DNA of 64,000 nt from VRUE01 sp963753585 (GCA_963753585.1 CAVWCU010000001.1:124001-188000); one strand, 5' to 3'. Shown: positions 33,117-41,951, counted from the stretch's first letter. Program-made: numbers and translations. The notes: a model not told the origin generated them from the sequence alone.

Positions 33117-33941
33117 TTACCCCGGGATACCGGCCGCGAAGCTGAGGGACCAGATGCGGAGGCCCGTAGAGGGTCGGAGGACCAGATCGTGGGGCTCGTG
33201 TCGGGGGTGCTCCGTGAGCGGATGGAGAGCGGGGCCGTCGATCTCAATCTCCGCCATGGCTGAGCCGTCGAGCTCGATCGCGATCTTGCCCGAGCCCTCG
33301 GCGGTCACGTAGGCGCCGCCGCCGGCGTACTCGACCCGCAGCTCCTCGCCGTCCCCGCCGGCGGTCCAGGGCCGCTCCCCCGAGCCACCGGGAAAGACCT
33401 CTTCGGTCGGCGGCAGTACCCGAGCTCCAGGGCCGTCGGTCGGGCGCAGTGCCTCCATCGGCTCGGGCAAGGACTGCAGAGCGTCGAGCTGGCGCAGCTC
33501 GTCCTGAATCGCCTCCTCGGTGGCCAGGTATTCGCCCTCGCCGAAGTGGAACCAGCTGAGGGCACCGCCGGTGGTCCAGAGGAAGAGGCTGGGCCAGCCC
33601 TCGCATCCGTAGGCGTGCCAGAGGTCGCGTTCCGCATCGATCGCGACTGGGAGCTCGACGCCGCGCTCGTGCACCCCCGCGGCGACGTTCACCGGGTCCG
33701 AGCCGAAGGGGAAGCGGGGCGCCTGCACGCCGATCGTGGTCAGCCCGGCGTCGCCGTAGCGACGATCCCACTCGATCAGGTAGGGAAGCGTGCGCACGCT
33801 GTTGAGCTGGGAGTAGTCGAAGAAGTGGACCAGGACCGGCCCTGCCGCGGTAAGCGCGGGCATCGGGCTCGGCTTCTCGCCGATCCAGACGAGGCTGGGA
33901 GGCAGGTCCGGCGCCCCGATGTTGTCCCGCTCCGGCCGCAT
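33117..33941 (-). CDS. Thioredoxin-fold protein lacking the CxxC motif
   Basis: A 274-residue cytosolic protein whose first 160 residues follow the C-terminal thioredoxin domain of DipZ: LVHFFDYSQLNSVRTLPYLIEW, then LTTIGVQAPRFPF, VAIDAERDLWHAYG and FHFGEGEYLATEEAIQDEL. In DipZ the first segment carries the redox cysteines; here both positions are replaced (SQLNS), so it cannot do disulphide chemistry. The last 90 residues look like a beta-sandwich of the kind that follows DipZ thioredoxin domains and may bind carbohydrate. There is no signal peptide. It is divergent from the small membrane protein at 33999. Confidence 0.7.
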   Translation of the reverse strand: MRPERDNIGAPDLPPSLVWIGEKPSPMPALTAAGPVLVHFFDYSQLNSVRTLPYLIEWDRRYGDAGLTTIGVQAPRFPFGSDPVNVAAGVHERGVELPVAIDAERDLWHAYGCEGWPSLFLWTTGGALSWFHFGEGEYLATEEAIQDELRQLDALQSLPEPMEALRPTDGPGARVLPPTEEVFPGGSGERPWTAGGDGEELRVEYAGGGAYVTAEGSGKIAIELDGSAMAEIEIDGPALHPLTEHPRHEPHDLVLRPSTGLRIWSLSFAAGIPG

Positions 33942-33998
33942 CGCCGAAAGCTATTGCCTTAGGAGCGCTTAAATCTTTCCGATAGATTCCCGCGAGCA

Positions 33999-34235
33999 AT
34001 GTTCGAGATCCTGCTCGCGCTTGTCCCGCTGTTGGCGCTCTTCGTCTCGCTGCTGCTGGGCGTCTACCCCGGCTGCGAGGCGATCGTCAGGCTCTCCGAG
34101 CGGATCGCGATGCGCCGCCGCCCTCGTGCCGCGGGTAGGCAGCCTCATCCGGCTGCTCCTTTCCTTCACTCCGTCAGCGGCGGTCTCCTGATCGCCTTCG
34201 GCCTCGCTCAGCGGCCGCCGCCCGTCGCTCCCTAG
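33999..34235 (+). CDS. Small protein with one membrane segment
   Basis: A 78-residue protein with an N-terminal membrane helix (LLALVPLLALFVSLLLGVY) and a basic tail (RIAMRRRPRAAGRQP). The ATG follows TAGATT by 10 bp, consistent with a near-leaderless promoter. Codon use is weaker evidence at this length. It precedes the cupredoxin-like and membrane-protein genes on the same strand (82-bp gap), and similar tiny membrane proteins at such loci suggest it could be part of that module. Function unknown. Confidence 0.5.
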   Translation: MFEILLALVPLLALFVSLLLGVYPGCEAIVRLSERIAMRRRPRAAGRQPHPAAPFLHSVSGGLLIAFGLAQRPPPVAP

Positions 34236-34316
34236 CGAGAGAACGAACGCGCCGCGACATCTCGGTCGCGGACGAGCCGCGTGGGCGAGCGCCCGCGCTC
34301 GAGTGAAGGAGCACTG

Positions 34317-34757
34317 ATGAAATCGAATACCACCCGGGTGATCTTGGGAATCGCAGTCGTAGCCGTAGCGGTTGTGCTGCTGATCGTCCTCAAAGACGAC
34401 GGCAAGAGCGCCAGTGAAGAAGTCGATAGTGCAAGCAACGCTCCGGCCAAGACGGAACAGGCCCCTACGGGTAACGAGAAGGGCCAGGACAAGCCCGCCA
34501 TTCCCACGATCATCATCAAGAACGGCGAACCGGTTGGTGGCATCGCCGAGCTGACCTTCGACGAGGGAGACCGCATCCGCTTCAAGGTCGAATCCGACGT
34601 CAGCGACGAGATCCACGTGCACGGCTACGACCTGATGAAGGACGTCGAGGCCGGCGGGTCGGTGACGTTCGACTTCCCGGCGACGATCGAAGGCGTGTTC
34701 GAGGCCGAGCTGGAGGAGCGCAAGCAGCCGATCGCGGAGCTGACCGTCAATCCATGA
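34317..34757 (+). CDS. Membrane-anchored cupredoxin-like protein
   Basis: A 146-residue exported protein with an N-terminal anchor (VILGIAVVAVAVVLLIVL), a low-complexity linker rich in Ala, Glu and Lys, and a cupredoxin-like beta-sandwich (PTIIIKNGEP through IAELTVNP). IHVHGYD gives two histidines, and VTFDFPATIEGVFEAELEE is the typical C-terminal strand pair. The copper-ligand cysteine and methionine of true plastocyanins are absent, so metal binding would be by histidines only, if at all. GAAGGAG lies 5 bp before the ATG. It overlaps the start of the 466-residue membrane protein by 4 bp, so the two are made together. Confidence 0.75.
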   Translation: MKSNTTRVILGIAVVAVAVVLLIVLKDDGKSASEEVDSASNAPAKTEQAPTGNEKGQDKPAIPTIIIKNGEPVGGIAELTFDEGDRIRFKVESDVSDEIHVHGYDLMKDVEAGGSVTFDFPATIEGVFEAELEERKQPIAELTVNP

Positions 34758-36154
34758 CCTCGTCCCTGCTGCCGGTCGCGCATGCCTTGGCCTCGCGGCA
34801 GGACTTGCCGATTCCGGCCTGGCTGTTCGCCTGGGGTGCGTCGATCGTCCTGATCGTCTCGTTCTTTGCGCTCTCGGTCGCATGGCGCACGCCGAAGTTC
34901 GAGCAGGACCGGTGGCGACCGCTCGGGCCCCGCTTCTCGCGGGTCCTGCTCGGCCGCCCCGTGCAGGCGGTGTGTGGGGCGGTGGGCGTCTTCCTGCTCG
35001 GCGTCGCGATCTACTCCGGGCTGCGGGGGACCGAGGCTCCCGACCGGAACTTCGCCCTCACCTTCGTCTTCGTGACCTGCTGGCTCGGCTTTCCGCTGTT
35101 CAGCGTTTTTCTCGGGGACGTCTTCAGGCCCTTAAACCCGTGGCGGGCGATCGGTCGTGGGGTCGGCGGGGCGTTCTCGGCCCTCGCCGGCCAGCGGCCC
35201 GCGCACCTGACCTACCCGGACGCGCTCGGCCGCTGGCCGGCTGCGGTCGGTCTTCTGGCTTTTGTCTGGATGGAGGTTGTCTACGGGACCAGCGGCGGGG
35301 TGGCCGTCGGCGTCTCGCCCGAGAACACCGCCACGGCCGCCCTGGTCTACACCGCCTACACGCTTGTGATGATGGCCGTGTTCGGGGTCGAGAAGTGGTG
35401 CAGGACGGGGGAGGTCTTCTCGGTCTACTTCGGGATGTTCTCTCAGCTCGGCGCGTTTGCGGTCAAGGACGGCAGGCTGGGCAGGCGCCTGCCGTTGGCT
35501 GCGGCCTCCCACTGGGCGACGGTGCCCGGCTCCCTGGCGGTGGTGATCGCCTCGATCGCCACGACCAGCTTCGACGGTGCCCAGGAGGCGGCCTTCAAGG
35601 GGGCGATCGAGCAGACCTTCGATTGGCTTGCGGGGACCGGGCTCAGCCTGACCGCCTCGCTTCGAATCACCAACACGATCTTCCTGGCGCTCTGCTTCGC
35701 GGGGGTGGCGATCATCTACCTCATCGGGGTGAAGGGGATGGGGACCGTGCGCGGTGCGCCGTCGTTCGGAAAGCTCCGCTCGGGCTTTGCCCACACCCTG
35801 ATCCCGATTGCCTTCGCCTACCTGGTTGCCCACTACTTCAGCCTCTTCGTCTTCCAGGAGCAGGCCCAGTTCACCTACCTGCTCTCCGACCCCCTCGGGA
35901 CCGCGACGACCGACCTCTTCGGCACCGCGTCAGGGGGCATCGACTTCAATCTCCTCACCGCCAACGCGATCTGGTACGTCCAGGTGGGGGCGCTGGTGAT
36001 CGGCCACGTCGTCGGCCTAACGCTCGCTCACGACCGTGCGACTGCCTATTGGGGGGACTTTCGCCAAGCCGCGCGTTCGCAATATTGGATGCTCGCGGTC
36101 ATGGTGTCCTTCACCTGCTTTGGGCTTTTTCTGCTCTCGGCTGGGAATTCCTGA
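34754..36154 (+). CDS. Polytopic membrane protein of unknown function
   Basis: A 466-residue inner-membrane protein with about nine to eleven membrane segments, for example WLFAWGASIVLIVSFFALSV, AVCGAVGVFLLGVAIYSG, LALCFAGVAIIYLIGV and AVMVSFTCFGLFLL. Conserved-looking histidines occur in the membrane part (SGFAHTLIPIAFAYLVAHYF, VIGHVVG), which could bind metal or haem. Proteins of this kind in actinobacteria are sometimes labelled fenitrothion hydrolase after FedA/FedB; I recall this only loosely and it says little about the natural role. Coupled by a 4-bp ATGA overlap to the cupredoxin-like gene, which suggests a metal-linked or redox membrane complex. Confidence 0.75.
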   Translation: MTSSLLPVAHALASRQDLPIPAWLFAWGASIVLIVSFFALSVAWRTPKFEQDRWRPLGPRFSRVLLGRPVQAVCGAVGVFLLGVAIYSGLRGTEAPDRNFALTFVFVTCWLGFPLFSVFLGDVFRPLNPWRAIGRGVGGAFSALAGQRPAHLTYPDALGRWPAAVGLLAFVWMEVVYGTSGGVAVGVSPENTATAALVYTAYTLVMMAVFGVEKWCRTGEVFSVYFGMFSQLGAFAVKDGRLGRRLPLAAASHWATVPGSLAVVIASIATTSFDGAQEAAFKGAIEQTFDWLAGTGLSLTASLRITNTIFLALCFAGVAIIYLIGVKGMGTVRGAPSFGKLRSGFAHTLIPIAFAYLVAHYFSLFVFQEQAQFTYLLSDPLGTATTDLFGTASGGIDFNLLTANAIWYVQVGALVIGHVVGLTLAHDRATAYWGDFRQAARSQYWMLAVMVSFTCFGLFLLSAGNS

Positions 36155-36355
36155 AAGCAATGAACCCGCTTTTTGCGGAGAGTAGGTGTGAATCACCACC
36201 CTGTACACGGATTTCTACCGATGAAAGCCCGTTTACATCTGGTTTACTGAAAACCGAGTCTTTCACTTTGACTCTCCCACTCCTTGTTGCGCCGGGACCG
36301 CTGTTTTCGCAAGGCCGGCGGTTTCGGCGCATACAGGGGGCCATACTTTCCCGAG

Positions 36356-36511
36356 ATGGCCGCCCTGCTTCCCCTCGCGCACGCGACCCACTGGCTCTGG
36401 GTCCTCTACGTGCCGCCCCTCCTCATCGTTCTCGCCTCGATCATCAGATCCAAGCTTCTGGAACGCGGCGCCGGTCGGGACGAAACCAGCTCTGGAGAGA
36501 GCAAGCGTTAG
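36356..36511 (+). CDS. 51-residue membrane protein
   Basis: A very short protein with one membrane segment (WLWVLYVPPLLIVLASIIRS) preceded by LAHATHW and followed by a charged tail (KLLERGAGRDETSSGESKR). ATG 36356 is preferred over the longer reading from 36284 because the extra residues are not protein-like. It follows the polytopic membrane protein after 201 bp and its stop overlaps that of sufD by 4 bp. The histidines just before the membrane segment echo those of its neighbour. The gap 36155-36355 is AT-rich and contains no gene that I can see. Confidence 0.5.
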   Translation: MAALLPLAHATHWLWVLYVPPLLIVLASIIRSKLLERGAGRDETSSGESKR

Positions 36512-37617
36512 AGGATCTCGGCAAGCCTGCGCTCGAGTGCCGCCGAAACCTCGTCTCGCACCGGGCCCTCGGCCAGCCTTTCGACCAAGGACTCGAGGAA
36601 CCCTTCGACGATCAGCGACTTCGCCTCGGCGGGGTCCAGGCCGCGCGAGGTGAGGTAGAAGAGCTGGTCGCGGTCGATCTGGGCGACCGCTGCCGCGTGA
36701 GTGCAGCGCACGTCGTCGGCGAGGATCTCCAGGCCCGGGATCGCGTCGGCGTGGGCCTCGGTCGAGAGCAGCAGGTTGCGGCACTCCTGGAAGGCGTCGG
36801 TCTGCTGGGCGCCCGGGTCGACTTTGATCATCCCGCGCCAGACCGCGGTCGCCCCGGCGGCGAGGACGCCACGGAAGGCGAGGTCCGAGTTGGTGTTCGG
36901 CGCCGCGTGCTCCTGTGTGGTGTCGTAGTCGAGGTGCTGTCCGGCGCCGCCGGCGTAGCCACCCGTTACCCGCGCCTCCGAGCCGGCTCCGGCCAGCTTG
37001 GTCTCCATCCGCACCTTGCCCCGGGCCGAGCCGAATCCGAGCGCGGCCCACTCGAGCCGGCCGTCGCGCTCGACCTGGGCGCGTTGCGTGGCGAAGATCC
37101 AGGACGACTCGGAGATGTCCTGGGTGTTTGCGTAGCGAAGGGTGGCTCCCTGGCCGACGCTCAGCTCGACCACGGCGTTGAGCAACGCATCGACGTCGTC
37201 GCCGGGGGAGGACCAGTGTTCCCACACCTCTGCCTCGGCGCCCTCCTCGAGGACGACCAGCGTGCGCCAGTTGACGGCGGTACCGCTGTGCTCGAGTGGG
37301 ATCTCGATCCGGATCGGGTCGGCGACCTTGACGCCACGCGGCACGTGGACGAGGACGCCGTCGCGCGGGGAAGCGTCGTTGCGGGCGACGAACGGGTCCT
37401 GGGAGTCGACCAGCGACCCGAGGGCTTCTGCGAGGAGCTCGGCATGGGACTCGGCCGCTTCGTCCAGCGAGATGACCGTCGCGCCCCCGGCTCCCTGGAC
37501 CGAAGCCCCCGCTGTCCCCGGTTCGTAGGCGTCGACGTCGAGGCCTGAGAGGTCGGTGAATTCCCACCCCTTCGCCTTCTGGTCGGGAAGGGGGGGCAGC
37601 GTTGCGACCTCAGCCAA
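36508..37617 (-). CDS. sufD: Fe-S cluster assembly protein SufD
   Basis: Subunit of the SufBC2D scaffold that assembles iron-sulphur clusters in the cytosol. It has 369 residues with the right-handed beta-helix core (VHVPRGVKVADPIRIEIP, WRTLVVLEEGAEAEVWEH) and the C-terminal helical part ending in FYLTSRGLDPAEAKSLIVEGFLE, shared by SufB and SufD. The cluster-interface histidine is likely the one in THAAAVAQID. The start (ATG 37617) overlaps the sufB stop by 8 bp, so SufB and SufD are translationally coupled. Confidence 0.93.
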   Translation of the reverse strand: MAEVATLPPLPDQKAKGWEFTDLSGLDVDAYEPGTAGASVQGAGGATVISLDEAAESHAELLAEALGSLVDSQDPFVARNDASPRDGVLVHVPRGVKVADPIRIEIPLEHSGTAVNWRTLVVLEEGAEAEVWEHWSSPGDDVDALLNAVVELSVGQGATLRYANTQDISESSWIFATQRAQVERDGRLEWAALGFGSARGKVRMETKLAGAGSEARVTGGYAGGAGQHLDYDTTQEHAAPNTNSDLAFRGVLAAGATAVWRGMIKVDPGAQQTDAFQECRNLLLSTEAHADAIPGLEILADDVRCTHAAAVAQIDRDQLFYLTSRGLDPAEAKSLIVEGFLESLVERLAEGPVRDEVSAALERRLAEIL

Positions 37618-39043
37618 TGCTTCCCTCCATCTGCAACTCGATCAGCCGGTTGAGCTCGACCGCGTACTCCATCGGCAGCTCCTTGGTGACCGGCTCGATG
37701 AACCCGTTGACGATCATCTTCGAGGCCTCCTCCTCGTCGAGCCCGCGGCTCTGCAGGTAGAAGAGCTGCTCGTCGCCGATCTTCGAGACGGTGGCCTCGT
37801 GTCCCACGTCGGCGTCGTTCTCGTCGATGCGGATCGTCGGGTAGGTGTCCGAGCGGGAGTCCTCGTCGAGCAGCAGCGCGTCGCAGACGACCTTGGAGCG
37901 CGATTCGGTCGCCCCGTCAGCGATTTCGAGCAGGCCGCGGTAGGTCGCCCGGCCGCCGTCCTTGGAGATCGACTTGGAGAAGATCGAGGACGAGGTGCGC
38001 GGAGCGGCGTGGATGATCTTGCCACCGGCGTCCTGGTGCTGGCCGTCGCCGGCGAAGGCGATCGAGAGGATCTCGCCGTGGGCTTCGGGCCCGAGCAGGT
38101 ATATCGACGGGTACTTCATAGTCAGTTTCGAGCCGAGGTTGCAGTCGACCCACTCCATCGTCGCCTTCTCGTGCGCGACGGCCCGCTTGGTGACCAGGTT
38201 GTAGACGTTCTGCGACCAGTTCTGCACGGTCGTGTAGCGGACCCGCGAGCTCGGCTTGGCGCAGATCTCGACCACCGCGGAGTGCAGTGAGTCGGTCGAG
38301 TAGACCGGCGCCGTGCAGCCCTCGATGTAGTGGACGTCGGCGCCCTCCTCGCAGATGATCAGGGTGCGCTCGAACTGGCCCATGTTCTCGGTGTTGATCC
38401 GGAAGTAGGCCTGCAGGGGCATCTCCACCTTGACCCCGGCCGGCACGTAGACGAAGGAGCCGCCCGACCACACCGCCGAGTTGAGCGCCGCCAGTTTGTT
38501 GTCGTTGGCCGGGATGATCGTCGCCCAGTACTCGCGCACGAGATCCTCGTGCTCGCGCAGCGCCGTGTCCATGTCGGTGAAGATCACGCCCTGGGCCTCG
38601 AGCTTCTCGTTGACCTGGTGGTAGACCACCTCGGACTCGTACTGTGCGCCCACCCCGGAGAGGAATTTGCGCTCCGCCTCGGGGATGCCGAGCCGGTCGA
38701 AGGTGTTCTTGATGTCCTCCGGCACCTCGCTCCAGTCGCGGCTGTTCTTTTCGGAGGCGCGGACGAAGTAGTGGATGTCGTCGAAGTCGATCTGGGCGAG
38801 GTTGCCGCCCCAGCTCGGGGTCGGGCGCGAGTAGAAGTGCTCCAGCGCCTTGAGGCGGAAGTCGCGCATCCACTGCGGCTCGTCCTTGTACTCGGAGATC
38901 GATTCGACCACCTCGCGGCTGAGGCCCTTCGGCGCCTTGTAGGCGTATCCGGTCTCGGAGTCGTGAAAGCCGAACTTCTCCTTGTAGTCGGCGTTGATGC
39001 CGGCGAGCTCTCTTTTCTCCGCTACGACCTCAGGTGTAGCCAT
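37610..39043 (-). CDS. sufB: Fe-S cluster assembly protein SufB
   Basis: Main scaffold subunit where the cluster is built. At 477 residues it matches family length. Conserved stretches include YVPAGVKVEMPLQAYFRIN, HYIEGCTAPVYSTDSLHSAVVE (with the functional cysteine), NWSQNVYNLVTKRA and LFYLQSRGLDEEEASKMIVNGF. ATG 39043 is right at the family N-terminus; longer readings run into the Rieske gene. It is 2 bp from that gene's stop and 8 bp overlapped with sufD, so Rieske-sufB-sufD form one unit. No Rrf2 site is visible at its promoter. Confidence 0.95.
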   Translation of the reverse strand: MATPEVVAEKRELAGINADYKEKFGFHDSETGYAYKAPKGLSREVVESISEYKDEPQWMRDFRLKALEHFYSRPTPSWGGNLAQIDFDDIHYFVRASEKNSRDWSEVPEDIKNTFDRLGIPEAERKFLSGVGAQYESEVVYHQVNEKLEAQGVIFTDMDTALREHEDLVREYWATIIPANDNKLAALNSAVWSGGSFVYVPAGVKVEMPLQAYFRINTENMGQFERTLIICEEGADVHYIEGCTAPVYSTDSLHSAVVEICAKPSSRVRYTTVQNWSQNVYNLVTKRAVAHEKATMEWVDCNLGSKLTMKYPSIYLLGPEAHGEILSIAFAGDGQHQDAGGKIIHAAPRTSSSIFSKSISKDGGRATYRGLLEIADGATESRSKVVCDALLLDEDSRSDTYPTIRIDENDADVGHEATVSKIGDEQLFYLQSRGLDEEEASKMIVNGFIEPVTKELPMEYAVELNRLIELQMEGSIG

Positions 39044-39045
39044 GG

Positions 39046-39378
39046 TCACTCGACCTCCAGGGTGATCGTGTCGCCCACGACGGCTGTCGTGAACGTCTGC
39101 ACCGGGGCGAAGGCTGGAAGCGTCTTCGGCCTGCCGGTGCTCAGGTCGAAGAGGGAGCCGTGGCGCGGGCACTCCACCGTGCATGACGCCGCGTCGAACT
39201 CGCCCTCGGCGAGCGGCCCGTCGTCGTGCGAGCAGCGGTCCTCGATCGCGTACAGGGTGCCGTCGCAGTTGAAGACGCCGATCTTGCGGCCGTCGTGCTC
39301 GACCAGGCGCATCGCACCCGGCGGCAGCTCGGCTGCCGGGCAAACGCTGATCGTGCTTGTGGTTGTGCTGTCCGTCAC
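39046..39378 (-). CDS. Rieske-type 2Fe-2S protein
   Basis: A 110-residue soluble Rieske ferredoxin. The cluster motifs are CSHDDGPL and CPRHGSLFD (CxH ... CxxH spacing), followed by the usual VGDTITLEVE ending. Actinobacterial suf operons commonly carry such a protein; it may be an electron carrier for cluster assembly or a non-haem oxygenase-type ferredoxin. The start is GTG 39378 (VTDSTTTSTISVC) with TAGGA upstream; the longer reading from 39432 lacks support. It leads the sufB-sufD block and is divergent from the VOC gene. Confidence 0.88.
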   Translation of the reverse strand: MTDSTTTSTISVCPAAELPPGAMRLVEHDGRKIGVFNCDGTLYAIEDRCSHDDGPLAEGEFDAASCTVECPRHGSLFDLSTGRPKTLPAFAPVQTFTTAVVGDTITLEVE

Positions 39379-39457
39379 GTTATTCCTAGTGCTCTTGTCG
39401 GATTTTAGCGACGTGAGAGGATCGCAGACCACGGCCTTCGACGGATTGGAGATCAGG

Positions 39458-40252
39458 ATGAGCGAACGGACCAGTTATGCGCCGGGTACCCCGTGCTGGG
39501 TCGACCTGGGTTCCCCCGACCTCGACGCGTCCATCGAGTTCTATGCAGCGCTGTTCGGCTGGGAGGTGCCGGCTTCGGAAAACGTCGAGCAGACCGGCGG
39601 CTACCGGCGGGCGACGAAGGGCGGGGTTGACGTCGTCGGGATGATGCCGCTGATGCAGGAGGGCCAGCCGCCGGCATGGACGACCTACATCTCGGTCGCG
39701 GACGCGAATTCGACCGCGACCGCCGTGAGTGAGGCCGGGGGCACGACGATCGCCGAGCCGATGGACGTGATGGGCCTCGGCACGATGGCGATATTCGCTG
39801 ACCCGACCGGGGCCGTGTTCGGCATCTGGCAGCCCGGAACGTTCCCTGGCGCGGGCCTCGTCAACGAGCCGGGAGCCCTCTCCTGGAACGAGCTCAACAC
39901 ACGCGACCTGGGGGCCGCAAAGGCGTTCTACGGCGCGGTCTTCGGCTGGACCTTCGAAGACAACGACATGGGCGAGGCGGGTTCCTACACGACGATCAAC
40001 CTCGGCGACGCAATGGTGGGCGGCATCCTCGACATGACCGAACGCGGCGTGCCCGAGCAGGTGCCGGCCCACTGGCAGGTCTACTTCGCGGTCGAGGACA
40101 CCGATGCGGCGGTCGGGCAGGCCAAGCAAGGCGGTGGCAGCGTCATGGTCGAGCCGATGGAGGTCCCGGCAGGCCGCTTCTCGATCCTCCTCGACCCGCA
40201 CGGGGCGAGCTTCGCCGTGATCGCGCTTGCCGAACAGGCTGCGAGACGCTAG
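39458..40252 (+). CDS. VOC-family protein with two glyoxalase-like domains
   Basis: A 264-residue tandem vicinal-oxygen-chelate protein. Each half has the beta-alpha-beta-beta-beta pattern: PCWVDLGSPDLDASIEFYAALFGWE and LSWNELNTRDLGAAKAFYGAVFGWTFE begin the repeats, with matching metal-strand regions (FADPTGAVFGIWQ, LLDPHGASFAVI). The usual metal-binding histidines are not evident at all four positions, so it may be a binding or resistance protein rather than an enzyme. It sits on the opposite strand between the two suf blocks and its stop overlaps that of sufU by 4 bp, which looks like an insertion. Confidence 0.87.
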   Translation: MSERTSYAPGTPCWVDLGSPDLDASIEFYAALFGWEVPASENVEQTGGYRRATKGGVDVVGMMPLMQEGQPPAWTTYISVADANSTATAVSEAGGTTIAEPMDVMGLGTMAIFADPTGAVFGIWQPGTFPGAGLVNEPGALSWNELNTRDLGAAKAFYGAVFGWTFEDNDMGEAGSYTTINLGDAMVGGILDMTERGVPEQVPAHWQVYFAVEDTDAAVGQAKQGGGSVMVEPMEVPAGRFSILLDPHGASFAVIALAEQAARR

Positions 40253-40686
40253 AGCGAACTGAGGTCGGTGGCCGCTTCGCTCGGGTCGCCGACCTTGCCC
40301 TCGTCCTCCCATTCGGCGGGCTGGCCGAGGCTGGCGCTCTTCACGACCTTCAGGCCCAGCATCGCGCACTTCATCCGCGTCGCCGAGATCTCGATGCCGA
40401 GCAGGTCGAGGACGAACTCCTTTGGCAGCCGCAGCAGCTCCTCGCGGCTCTTGCCGGCCAGCTCGTCGGTGAGCAGGGAGGTCGCCGCGGTCGAGATCGC
40501 GCAGCCCTTGCCGTCGAAGGCGATCTCGGCCACCCGGCCCTCAGCGTCGAGCCGGATCGTCACGTGCTGCTCGTCGCCGCAGAACGGGTTCGTGTCCTCG
40601 AACTCGAGGTCGGGCTCCTCCAGGCGACCGAAGTTGTGCGGCCGCTTGTAGTGCTCGAGGATCTGGTCTCGGTAGAGCTCGTCCAT
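40249..40686 (-). CDS. sufU: Fe-S assembly protein SufU
   Basis: Zinc-dependent sulphur acceptor for SufS, of the Gram-positive SufU group. The 145 residues contain the three conserved cysteines: NPFCGDE, GKGCAIS and RMKCAMLG. The extended segment between the second and third cysteine (LAGKSREELLRLPKEFV) is the SufU-specific insertion that distinguishes it from IscU. It starts at ATG 40686, sharing one base with the sufS stop (TGATG), so the cysteine desulphurase and its acceptor are coupled. Confidence 0.94.
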   Translation of the reverse strand: MDELYRDQILEHYKRPHNFGRLEEPDLEFEDTNPFCGDEQHVTIRLDAEGRVAEIAFDGKGCAISTAATSLLTDELAGKSREELLRLPKEFVLDLLGIEISATRMKCAMLGLKVVKSASLGQPAEWEDEGKVGDPSEAATDLSSL

Positions 40687-41951
40687 CAGAGCCCGAACAC
40701 CCTGCGCGTGTCGTGGAGGCCCTCGACCAGGCGGTCGATCTCCTCGGGCGTGGTGTAGACGCCGAAGCTGGCCCGGGCGGTGGCGGCTATGCCGAGGCGG
40801 TCCATCAGCACCTGGGCGCAGTGGTGGCCGGCGCGGACCGCGACGCCGTGGCGGTCGAGGATCTCGGAGACGTCGTGGGCGTGGACTCCCTCCAGCTCGA
40901 AGGAGACCGGGCCGATTCGCTCCGGCGAGCGCGACGGTCCGAAAACGCGCAGGCCGGGAACCTCGCCGACACGCTCCAGCGCGTAGTCGGCGATTTGACG
41001 CTCATGGTCGAGCACGGCATCCATGCCCACCCCGTCCAGCCATCGCAGCGCCGATGCCACCCCTACCGCCTGTGCGATCGCCGGTGTGCCGGCCTCGAAT
41101 CGGGCGGGCGGGTCGGCGTAGGTCGTGCCCTCGCGAGTCACCTTGCGGATCATCGAGCCGCCGCCGAGGAAAGGCGGCATCGTGCGCAGCAGGTCGAGCC
41201 GCGCCCAGAGCGCGCCGATACCTGTCGGCGCATAGAGCTTGTGGCCGGTCAGGGCATAGAAGTCGACGCCCAGCTCGGCGACGTCAACCGCCATCTTCGG
41301 CGCCCCCTGGGCACCGTCGGCGAGGACCAGCGCTCCGGCGTCGTGCGCCAGCCGCGAGATCTCCGCCAGGGGATTCTCGGTGCCGAGCACGTTGGAGACG
41401 TGGGTCACGGCGACCAGCTTCGGACCCCGTTCCAGCAGAGATGCATAGACGTTCAGGTCGAGCAGCCCATCCTCGCCGACCGGTACCCAGTCGATCTCGG
41501 CCCCGACCCGCTCTGCCAGCTGCTGCCAGGGGACGATGTTGGAGTGGTGCTCCATCTCGGTGAGCACGATGCGGTCGCCCTCGCCGACGTTGGCGTCGCC
41601 CCAGGCGCGGGCGACCAGGTTTATCGCCTCGGTCGCGTTGCGGACGAAGACGACCTCGCGCCGGTCGGCGGCGCCGAGGTGGTCGGCGACCGTCGCCCGG
41701 GCGCCCTCGTAGGCCGCCGTCGCCTCCGCCGAGAGCGTGTGCGAGCCACGATGGACGTTGGAGTGGTTGGTGCGCTCGTAGCGGTCGACCGCCTGAATCG
41801 AGGCCAGCACGCGCTGGGCGCTGGCGCCGCTGTCGAGGTAGGCCACCGGACGCCCGTGGATCTCTCGCTCCAGGGCGGGGAAGGAGGCCCGGACCTTCTC
41901 GATCGGGAAGGGCAGCGTGGGGGAGGAGCGCTTGGCCGTCGTCTGCTCCAT
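40686..41951 (-). CDS. sufS: Cysteine desulfurase SufS
   Basis: PLP enzyme that takes sulphur from cysteine for cluster assembly. The protein has 421 residues with the PLP lysine in LTGHKLYAPTGIG, the PLP-contacting histidine in EMEHHSN, and the active-site cysteine loop in VRAGHHCAQ. The type II (SufS) short cysteine loop is seen. ATG 41951 fits the family start after a short tail. It lies between sufC (11-bp gap) and sufU (1-bp overlap), giving the order rrf2-sufC-sufS-sufU. Confidence 0.95.
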   Translation of the reverse strand: MEQTTAKRSSPTLPFPIEKVRASFPALEREIHGRPVAYLDSGASAQRVLASIQAVDRYERTNHSNVHRGSHTLSAEATAAYEGARATVADHLGAADRREVVFVRNATEAINLVARAWGDANVGEGDRIVLTEMEHHSNIVPWQQLAERVGAEIDWVPVGEDGLLDLNVYASLLERGPKLVAVTHVSNVLGTENPLAEISRLAHDAGALVLADGAQGAPKMAVDVAELGVDFYALTGHKLYAPTGIGALWARLDLLRTMPPFLGGGSMIRKVTREGTTYADPPARFEAGTPAIAQAVGVASALRWLDGVGMDAVLDHERQIADYALERVGEVPGLRVFGPSRSPERIGPVSFELEGVHAHDVSEILDRHGVAVRAGHHCAQVLMDRLGIAATARASFGVYTTPEEIDRLVEGLHDTRRVFGL

